Shown here piece after piece: positions 1 through 4,879 of a DNA stretch of 6,874 bases. Positions within the stretch are counted from its first letter, which is position 1. Each line of letters starts with the position of its first letter. Both the position numbers and the translations under genes were made by a program. The notes under the pieces are model-generated. The model was not told the DNA's origin. It did no database searches and saw nothing but the letters and a program-made list of their open reading frames with translations. The stretch spans positions 1-6,874 of the forward strand of contig QILJ01000178.1 in NCBI GenBank assembly GCA_003233295.1, written 5' to 3'. The DNA comes from Ignavibacteria bacterium (GTDB taxonomy: Bacteria; Bacteroidota; Ignavibacteria; Ignavibacteriales; Melioribacteraceae).

Positions 1-840
1 ATTGAGGTAAAAGAGAGAATTCAGAAAAATGTAAAACAGTTTAAACTTTTATTGGATAAATACATTGAATTAAAAAATAAATTATCTCTTACTGAATTGA
101 CATCAGCGTTGATTGATGAACTCGGTATTTTGAAAATGTATAAAGATGAAAACTCCGTTGAGTCTCGCCAGCGTTATGAAAATGTGCAGGAACTCCTTGC
201 CAGTATTGCTAATTTTCAAAAATCAAATCCAAGAGCTACTATTGATGAGTTCCTTGCCGAGGTATCCCTTATTGCAGGTATTGATCAGTATGAGGAAAGC
301 AATAATTATGTAACTCTAATGACCATACATAGCGCAAAGGGATTAGAATTTCCACTGATCTTTATAAGCGGCTGCGAAGAGGATATCTTCCCGCTTAATC
401 CTAAGTTCGATTCGGATTCCAGAACCGAGGAAGAAAGAAGACTTTTCTATGTAGCGTTAACTAGAGCGAAACAAAAAATATATCTTACATACGCTAGATC
501 GAGATACAGATTCGGTGAAGTTGCTTACCAAAGCAGATCGCGATTCTTAGATGAACTCGATCCCGAAACAGTTCACGAAATGAATGCAGGTAACGAAAGA
601 CGAGGATCATCAAGACGCCGTCGCTCATATTATGATGAATTGTATCAAGAAAGTTATGATGATTTTGATCAGGAAAGTCGTTCATTTAGAGTCGGCAGCA
701 GAGTAAATCACGAAAAATTCGGAACAGGAAAAATTCTTGCGATAAATGGTATTGGCGATAACCAGAGGATAAGTGTTGCATTTGACGAATTCGGCACAAA
801 ACATCTGTTAATCAAGTTTGCCAAGTTAACATTGGTTTAA
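1..840 (+). CDS. uvrD: UvrD/PcrA-type superfamily 1A DNA helicase, C-terminal part (5' end outside window)
   Basis: This is the last 279 codons of an SF1A 3'-5' DNA helicase, which unwinds DNA in repair and replication restart. The frame is open from the first base, so the gene continues upstream and the TTG at 52 is not the start. Counting from the window edge, motif V (TIHSAKGLEF) lies near residues 108-117 and motif VI (EEERRLFYVALTRAK, with the arginine that contacts ATP) at 143-157. A basic, low-complexity linker (SSRRRRSYY, about 203-211) follows, then a C-terminal Tudor-like domain (FRVGSRVNHEKFGTGKI onward, about 229-279). In PcrA/UvrD that domain is known to contact RNA polymerase. 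The C-terminus looks complete and ends in TAA. Only 30 nt separate it from the phosphofructokinase gene, so co-transcription is likely. UvrD and PcrA cannot be told apart from this fragment. Confidence 0.95.
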   Translation: MEVKERIQKNVKQFKLLLDKYIELKNKLSLTELTSALIDELGILKMYKDENSVESRQRYENVQELLASIANFQKSNPRATIDEFLAEVSLIAGIDQYEESNNYVTLMTIHSAKGLEFPLIFISGCEEDIFPLNPKFDSDSRTEEERRLFYVALTRAKQKIYLTYARSRYRFGEVAYQSRSRFLDELDPETVHEMNAGNERRGSSRRRRSYYDELYQESYDDFDQESRSFRVGSRVNHEKFGTGKILAINGIGDNQRISVAFDEFGTKHLLIKFAKLTLV

Positions 841-859
841 TTTTAATAAATAAATTTAT

Positions 860-864
860 AAGGA
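860..864 (+). promoter_or_regulatory. Ribosome binding site (AAGGA) of the phosphofructokinase gene
   Basis: AAGGA ends six bases before the ATG at 871. It supports this start and is the clearest Shine-Dalgarno sequence in the window. Most other genes here have weak or absent ones. Confidence 0.7.
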
Positions 865-870
865 TATAAT

Positions 871-1920
871 ATGAGAATTGGAATTTTAACCGGCGGAGGC
901 GATTGCCCTGGTCTTAACGCGGTTATCAGAGGTGCGGTGCGTAAATCATTATTACTCGGTTATGAAGTTTATGGTTTAAGAAAAGGCTGGAGAGGATTAC
1001 TTGATAAAGATTATTATATATTGGATCATAAAGCTATTTCAGGTATTCTTCATCGTGGAGGTACAATTTTAGGTTCATCAAGAACCAATCTTTACGAAGA
1101 AGGTAAAAACTACTATGAGCAAGCAATTCAGAATTATAAAGAATTGGGTTTAGATGCACTAATAGCAATAGGCGGTGAAGATACTTTAGGAGTTGCCGCT
1201 AAATTATACAAAGACGGGCTTAACATAATCGGTGTCCCGAAAACTATTGATAACGATCTTAATGCTACCGACTATACTTTCGGATTTGATACTGCCGTTA
1301 ATGTTGCTACAGAGGCAATTGATAGATTACACACAACTGCCGAATCGCACAACAGGGTAATTGTTGTTGAAGTAATGGGCCGTCATGCGGGTTGGATCGC
1401 ATTGCACTCAGGTTTAGCCGGCGGGGCGGATATCACTCTTATTCCTGAAAAACCGTTCAAACTGGACGAGGTTTGTGATGTGCTGATTAAACGACACGGA
1501 AGAGGTAAATCATTCAGTATAGTTGTCATTGCTGAAGGAGCTAAAATTCATACTGAAGACGGTACTGATAAAGACGGATCTTTTGTCCTTCAGAAATTAG
1601 AGAAAGATGCGTTTGGTCATGTTTCACTAGGTGGAATCGGTAACATTGTTTCTGAAGAAATTGAGAGAAGAACCGGTTACGAAACAAGAGCAGTTGTACT
1701 TGGTCATATTCAGCGCGGTGGAACTCCAACAGCTTTCGATAGAGTTCTAGGAAGTAGATTTGGTGTAAAGGCTGCAGAGCTTGTTGAGAAAAAAGAATTC
1801 GGACAAATGACTTCCTTGCAGGGATCTCATATAGTTTCAGTTTCACTTGATGATGCAGTTGGGACTTTAAAGACTGTTGACGATGAGATTTATAAAACTG
1901 CTGAAACTTTCTTCGGTTAG
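871..1920 (+). CDS. pfkA: 6-phosphofructokinase, group III, predicted pyrophosphate-dependent
   Basis: This enzyme phosphorylates fructose 6-phosphate to fructose 1,6-bisphosphate in glycolysis; it is cytoplasmic and usually a tetramer. The protein is 349 residues and complete. An N-terminal GGGDCPGLN loop (8-16) is followed by GGEDTLG (101-107), PKTIDND (123-129, catalytic base Asp127), MGRHAGW (169-175, substrate binding) and the family signature QRGGTPTAFDR (281-291). Residue numbers match E. coli PfkA over the active site. Here residue 104 is Asp and 124 is Lys, where E. coli has two Gly. This Asp/Lys pair is the known mark of PPi-using enzymes, and GGEDTLG is typical of the group III (Amycolatopsis-like) PPi-PFKs. 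The reaction would then be reversible and spare ATP. Donor choice is inferred from residues only. A good AAGGA site supports the start; the TAG stop is followed at once by a second in-frame TAG. It lies 30 nt after the helicase gene. Confidence 0.96.
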   Translation: MRIGILTGGGDCPGLNAVIRGAVRKSLLLGYEVYGLRKGWRGLLDKDYYILDHKAISGILHRGGTILGSSRTNLYEEGKNYYEQAIQNYKELGLDALIAIGGEDTLGVAAKLYKDGLNIIGVPKTIDNDLNATDYTFGFDTAVNVATEAIDRLHTTAESHNRVIVVEVMGRHAGWIALHSGLAGGADITLIPEKPFKLDEVCDVLIKRHGRGKSFSIVVIAEGAKIHTEDGTDKDGSFVLQKLEKDAFGHVSLGGIGNIVSEEIERRTGYETRAVVLGHIQRGGTPTAFDRVLGSRFGVKAAELVEKKEFGQMTSLQGSHIVSVSLDDAVGTLKTVDDEIYKTAETFFG

Positions 1921-1980
1921 TAGAAACCTTTGAATAACCAAATTTATCACTCTGTTTGGATAAAATTGTTCTAATATTCT

Positions 1981-2095
1981 CAGCTCTAGTGGGGCTGATG
2001 CATGCAAAATAGAGTAAAATGAGCAGTAATATTATTTCGATAAATAAAAACTGCTACAATTTTTAGGTTATGCAAAGCCACCTAGCAGTTAAACA
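1981..2095 (+). other. Structured non-coding region with competing hairpins downstream of pfkA
   Basis: Three short segments can pair in two exclusive ways. AGCAGT at 2022-2027 pairs with ACTGCT at 2050-2055; that hairpin is capped by TTATTT-CGAT-AAATAA at 2032-2047. Alternatively AACTGCTA at 2049-2056 pairs with TAGCAGTT at 2083-2090, an 8-bp perfect match. Outer sequence adds an imperfect inverted repeat between about 1983-2003 and 2072-2090. The region lies between the pfkA stop and a strong terminator. It may be a pfkA 3' UTR, a small RNA or a decayed mobile palindrome; no known RNA family is clearly matched. Confidence 0.4.
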
Positions 2096-2112
2096 AATGG
2101 ATTTATAAGATT

Positions 2113-2148
2113 AGAAAGCCTCTTCAAATTGAAGAGGCTTTCTGTTTT
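2113..2148 (+). terminator. Rho-independent terminator of the uvrD-pfkA unit
   Basis: A perfect 13-bp stem (AGAAAGCCTCTTC at 2113-2125 with GAAGAGGCTTTCT at 2131-2143) and a five-base loop are followed by GTTTT. On the other strand the bases after the stem are less T-rich (TAATCTTAT). It therefore mainly serves the plus-strand genes, though it sits between convergent units and might also stop the minus-strand operon. Confidence 0.88.
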
Positions 2149-2205
2149 AAACAATCCAGTAAACAGAATCGACTTGTCCGTATTAGTTGGAGCGTTGTTA
2201 GTGAT

Positions 2206-2673
2206 TCAATTTTTTTTAATTGATAAGAGTTTTTGTCTTCTGAAAAATTGATTTAATTGGTTTGCAAATTCACGAACATCCTTTTCGTTAAAAGATGATT
2301 GTCCTTTCGTAACTCTGCCACTTTCACGAAATGATTCCATGAAATCATGCATTGCTAAAGCTAGTTAAATGTTATCAGCATTAAAAAATTTACCACGGTG
2401 ATCTAAGGCAAAAGCATTCTTTGTAATAACTCTGTCAGTAAGTGGAATATCAGCAGTGATAACCAGATCGCCTTCTTCAACCATTTCAACAATGCGGTTG
2501 TCAGCTTCGTCTGTACCGTTAGCAACTATCATGTATGTTATAAGTTCCGACGGACCAATATTAATTCGCTAATTCGATATTACAAATGTCGGTAGTGACA
2601 ACCGTTCAATTGCACGAAATATAATTGGCTTTAGTCTATTTGGGAAAGCATCACCATCAATATAAATTTTCAT
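2206..2673 (-). pseudogene. YaiI/YqxD-family protein (UPF0178, DUF188), interrupted by two in-frame stop codons
   Basis: Read from the ATG at 2673, one frame runs 155 codons to a TGA at 2206-2208, close to the usual family length of about 150. It carries the family hallmarks: IYIDGDAFPN near the N-terminus, DEADNRIV around 55-62, GDLVITADIPLTDRVI around 67-82, and ALAM-DF--SFRESG around 105-118. The frame is interrupted by TAG at codon 35 (2571-2569) and TAA at codon 103 (2367-2365). Both are one base from a Lys or Gln codon and there is no insertion or deletion. DUF188 proteins are PIN-like and of unsettled function. The gene lies 17 nt after the RNase H gene in the same direction, so it was probably the last gene of that operon. 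An in-frame ATG at 2679 is an alternative start. A recent pseudogene is the simplest reading; sequencing error or stop readthrough are the alternatives. Confidence 0.88.
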
Positions 2674-2690
2674 CGGCATATATTTTATTC

Positions 2691-3176
2691 TTATTCCAAA
2701 ATTTCTTTTCTCAACGCATTTCTTGAAGCCCTATCCACAATAGAAAAAATTTGATCAATATCATCTTTTTGAATTGATCTCTTGTGTCCGTGTACTTTAA
2801 TAAATCTGCAGTCTGTTATCATATCTATTAATTTGTAAAATTCTTGATAGAGTTGATAATTTCTAATGAGTTTGTTTTTTTTTGATTGATAATTATTTCG
2901 TTCAAGCCGGTCACGTCTTCCAAGTAAACTTATTATATTTTGAGAATCAGTATAGACTTTAAGTTTATTCTCTGAAAAATCATTCTCATTTAATGCCCAT
3001 AAAAGTGTTTCCAACTCCAGCTTTACTGAAGAAGTATTTTCAAATCTTTTTATATTAACCTGAGTTTTAAGTGATTCAGTTGAGAGCTCATCCTCAGTAA
3101 CAATAAGGTATGCGCCATATCCAATCTTTGATTTAGTATTAACACTTCCATCTGTAAAGAGCATTAGTCCATTCAT
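2691..3176 (-). CDS. Ribonuclease H type 1 family protein
   Basis: Predicted endonuclease cutting the RNA strand of RNA-DNA hybrids, for example in R-loops or primers, using two metal ions. The 161-residue protein has the RNase H fold landmarks in order: LFTDGS with Asp9, LELETLLWAL with Glu54, VYTDSQNI with Asp77, KVHGH with His131, and FSIVDRASRNAL with Asp148. This is the full DEDD set plus the flexible-loop histidine. A Lys/Arg-rich stretch at about 86-106 sits where the basic handle of E. coli RNase HI lies. The terminal block GHKRSIQKDDIDQIFSIVDRASR differs from classical RnhA (GHAGHPENERCDELAR), so it belongs to a divergent branch. There is no Shine-Dalgarno sequence, and the ATG lies 5 nt after the upstream YwbE stop, suggesting translational coupling. 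The family is firm; the exact substrate is inferred. Confidence 0.85.
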   Translation of the reverse strand: MNGLMLFTDGSVNTKSKIGYGAYLIVTEDELSTESLKTQVNIKRFENTSSVKLELETLLWALNENDFSENKLKVYTDSQNIISLLGRRDRLERNNYQSKKNKLIRNYQLYQEFYKLIDMITDCRFIKVHGHKRSIQKDDIDQIFSIVDRASRNALRKEILE

Positions 3177-3181
3177 AATAA

Positions 3182-3400
3182 TCAGTCTAAAATATGTTTA
3201 ACGCGTCCAACTTCACCTGATTCTAACTGAACTTTTATTCCATGAGGGTGATATGATGATTTTGTGAGAATCCGTTTTACAATTCCCTCTGTTAATTCGC
3301 CGGTACGTTGGTGATGCTTCTGAACAATTTCCACATCCAGAGCAATTTGAATATTATCTCTTTTCCTGCCGTCTAAGTTTTTGTTTTCCATATTTATCAT
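3182..3400 (-). CDS. ywbE: YwbE family protein (DUF2196)
   Basis: A small conserved protein of 72 residues, near the 60-70 usual for B. subtilis YwbE. Recognisable blocks are DVEIVQKHHQRTGELTEGIV (22-41), HPHGIKVQLESG (51-62) and GEVGRVKHI (62-70). The family has no established biochemical function; the compact, Gly-rich beta pattern resembles a small nucleic-acid-binding barrel, but that is inference. The ATG at 3400 directly abuts the TGA of the VF530 gene (TGA then ATG, no gap), arguing for coupled translation. A second ATG three codons in (3391) is a possible alternative start. It is the second gene of the minus-strand operon. Confidence 0.88.
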   Translation of the reverse strand: MINMENKNLDGRKRDNIQIALDVEIVQKHHQRTGELTEGIVKRILTKSSYHPHGIKVQLESGEVGRVKHILD

Positions 3401-3637
3401 TCAATTATTTATTTCTTCGTCCCAGTCAGTGCTACAATAAAAGTTTTCCACTTTCTTTCTTGCCCAAGGAGTTTTTCTAAGAAATTTTAAACTCGACTTG
3501 ACTGAAGGATTAACATTGAAACATCGTATCTCAATATATAAACCTAAATCCTCCCAACCGTAATGATCAACAAGTCTGTTCAAAATCTGCTCAAGAGTTA
3601 TTCCGTGAAGCGGATCATTTTTATTTTGATCATTCAT
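3401..3637 (-). CDS. VF530 family DNA-binding protein (DUF2132)
   Basis: A small protein of 78 residues matching the VF530/DUF2132 family. The core runs from [12 protein letters not shown] (8-19) through [11 protein letters not shown] (22-32) to [15 protein letters not shown] (46-60) and KKVENFY (61-67). Family members are small helical proteins described as DNA-binding; their cellular role is not settled. An acidic tail (DWDEEINN) ends the protein. It is the first gene of the minus-strand operon with ywbE, RNase H and the broken DUF188 gene. AAGGA at 3654-3650 lies 12 nt before the ATG, slightly far for an ideal site; no better start is visible. Confidence 0.88.
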   Translation of the reverse strand: MNDQNKNDPLHGITLEQILNRLVDHYGWEDLGLYIEIRCFNVNPSVKSSLKFLRKTPWARKKVENFYCSTDWDEEINN

Positions 3638-3894
3638 AAACTTTGTTAATCCTTTTTTTTTACTGAAGTAGAGATTACCAGTATATCACCACTTTATATA
3701 ATTTTTAATTAAATATGTATTCTGTTGTCGTACATCCGAGAAAAAGTCAAATTTAATAAAAATTGGCTTAAAAAAAACAAATGTAATGAAAATAAATAAT
3801 AAAGGCATTACCACTTGGAAGAATATAAACCAAAATAATTTCACTCAATTAAATTCATTTTAACTTATTTTTATATCTAAAAAAAAGAGTAAAA
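3638..3894. other. Divergent intergenic region between VF530 and GNAT genes
   Basis: This very AT-rich stretch must hold the start signals of two divergent units. I see no convincing TAnnTTTG element on either strand and no properly spaced -35/-10 pair. A TTGACT on the minus strand (3750-3745) lacks a -10 match 16-18 nt away. The plus-strand gene has only a weak AAGAG before its ATG. No gene, RNA or repeat was recognised here. Confidence 0.5.
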
Positions 3895-4509
3895 ATGAAA
3901 TTCGAAATACGTCCATATCATCCCAGCGATTTAACAGCATTATATAAAATTTGTTTACTTACTGCTAACAGCGGCAGTGATGGTACTAAACTTTTTAATG
4001 ATCCAGACTTAGTTGGACATTTTTATGTTGCCCCTTATGTTGTGCTTGAACCGGAAGTCTCATTTGTTGTTAATAATAATGGCAAACCAAGTGGCTATAT
4101 AGTCGGGACAAGAGATTCGCAGAAGTTTGCTGAAAAGTGTGAAAAAGATTGGTTCCCAATATTGAGGAAGCGTTATCCATTCAGTAACGAAACTCATTCA
4201 TTACATGATGTAAAAGCAATTCAACGAATTCACGATGGGCACAAAGTAAAAGAAGAATTGAAGGATTATCCCGCACATCTTCATATTAATCTTTTACCGG
4301 AAGCGCAGGGTCAGGGTATTGGACATGAACTAATGGATCGATTCATTAATAAACTAAAAGAGTTAAAAGTACCTGCACTTCATCTCGAGGTTGGAAGAAC
4401 CAATGCCGGAGCAATTAAATTTTATGAAAGAATGGGTTTCCAAATTATTAAGGAATATGAATCCTCAATTGCTTATGGAATGAAATTGATGAGTGATTCT
4501 CATACTTAA
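3895..4509 (+). CDS. GNAT family N-acetyltransferase
   Basis: Predicted acetyl-CoA-dependent acyltransferase of 204 residues; the acceptor is unknown. The acetyl-CoA pyrophosphate loop is clear as QGQGIG (138-143, pattern QxxGxG) followed by a helix, and motif B is NAGAIKFYERMGF (170-182). The N-terminal part (IRPYHPSDLTALYKICLLTANSG, APYVVLEPEVSFVV, then GYIVGTRD at 67-74) resembles the GNAT group related to the acetyltransferase-like domain of bacterial O-GlcNAcase homologues. That subgroup call is from memory. No membrane segment or signal peptide is seen. It looks intact and stands alone, with about 260 nt upstream and 366 nt downstream to the nearest genes. The start is the first ATG, where similarity to the family also begins; the ribosome site is weak. 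Confidence 0.93.
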   Translation: MKFEIRPYHPSDLTALYKICLLTANSGSDGTKLFNDPDLVGHFYVAPYVVLEPEVSFVVNNNGKPSGYIVGTRDSQKFAEKCEKDWFPILRKRYPFSNETHSLHDVKAIQRIHDGHKVKEELKDYPAHLHINLLPEAQGQGIGHELMDRFINKLKELKVPALHLEVGRTNAGAIKFYERMGFQIIKEYESSIAYGMKLMSDSHT

Positions 4510-4531
4510 TTTCCCGTAACTTGCCACTTTA

Positions 4532-4609
4532 GTCATGCCGGTAGTCTGTTGAGTAGGAATCCAAGTCTGCTGAACTCTGCATCCCTGAACAAAAGAACTC
4601 GGGAATGAC
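4532..4609. repeat. Decayed palindromic intergenic repeat (REP/MITE-like, GTCATTCC...GGAATGAC type)
   Basis: The element begins with GTCATGCC (4532-4539) and ends with GGGAATGAC (4601-4609), imperfect inverted copies of each other. Inside, GGAATCCA (4556-4563) and GCATCCC (4579-4585) form the inner borders of two facing hairpins. This matches the widespread GTCATTCC(C)...GGGAATCC class of repeats found in many copies in environmental bacterial genomes. Several mismatches in the stems suggest an old copy. It lies 22 nt after the GNAT stop and may act as its transcript end. Copy number cannot be judged from one window. Confidence 0.6.
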
Positions 4610-4637
4610 GGGATAGTTAGAAAAATTAAATTCTAAA

Positions 4638-4668
4638 TTGTTACAAATCAAAATATTTTGTACCTTTG
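4638..4668 (+). promoter_or_regulatory. Bacteroidota-type promoter for the ABC-F gene
   Basis: TTG at 4638-4640 (-33 box) is followed after 20 nt by TACCTTTG at 4661-4668, a perfect TAnnTTTG -7 box. This is the primary sigma factor consensus of Bacteroidota. Transcription would start near 4673-4676, giving a leader of about 200 nt before the ABC-F ATG at 4876. No other gene lies downstream on this strand before it. Confidence 0.8.
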
Positions 4669-4754
4669 CGCTCAAGTTTTTAATAATAAACTCTTTAGAG
4701 AAAGAAATCTAGTTTTTCCCTCTTAATTTTCAAAATTGATTTGGCAAACCGATC

Positions 4755-4809
4755 GAATTCCAACTTGAACATAATGGCTTAGGTGATGAGTTGAAGTGTT
4801 TTGTAATTC
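4755..4809 (+). other. Possible hairpin in the ABC-F leader
   Basis: GAATT (4755-4759) can pair with AATTC (4805-4809), and CAACT (4761-4765) with AGTTG (4789-4793), giving an interrupted stem in the 5' leader. It ends 10 nt before the possible leader ORF. The stem is short and may be chance. Confidence 0.25.
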
Positions 4810-4819
4810 AATAGAGGTA

Positions 4820-4879
4820 ATGAGATTGATGATTAGAAGAAGACTGTTTTTAATATATAATATAAGATGGAATAAATGA
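4820..4879 (+). CDS. Possible leader peptide (19 codons) overlapping the ABC-F start
   Basis: An ORF starting at ATG 4820 (or the in-frame ATG at 4829) encodes MRLMIRRRLFLIYNIRWNK and stops at TGA 4877-4879, so stop and ABC-F start share ATGA. An AGAGG at 4813-4817 is too near the first ATG but well placed for the second. The peptide is basic with an Arg-Arg-Arg run. Many antibiotic-resistance ABC-F genes are controlled by drug-stalled leader peptides, some with Arg-X-Arg arrest motifs. In this AT-rich leader the ORF could also be chance, so the call is tentative. Confidence 0.25.
   Translation: MRLMIRRRLFLIYNIRWNK

Noticed and set aside
1541..1846. Open frame of about 100 codons on the minus strand inside pfkA.
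   Set aside because: It lies wholly within a strongly conserved gene on the other strand and shows no family motif.
1981..2094. Imperfect palindrome ending in GTTAAAC, like an integron attC site.
   Set aside because: No matching RYYYAAC core at the left end, no integrase and no cassette-like neighbours.
2066..2100. GGTTATGCAAAGCCACC resembles the 3' core of a c-di-GMP type I riboswitch.
   Set aside because: The required GGCAAACC-like partner strand with its GAAA-type hairpin and the second receptor helix are absent, and no gene follows on this strand.
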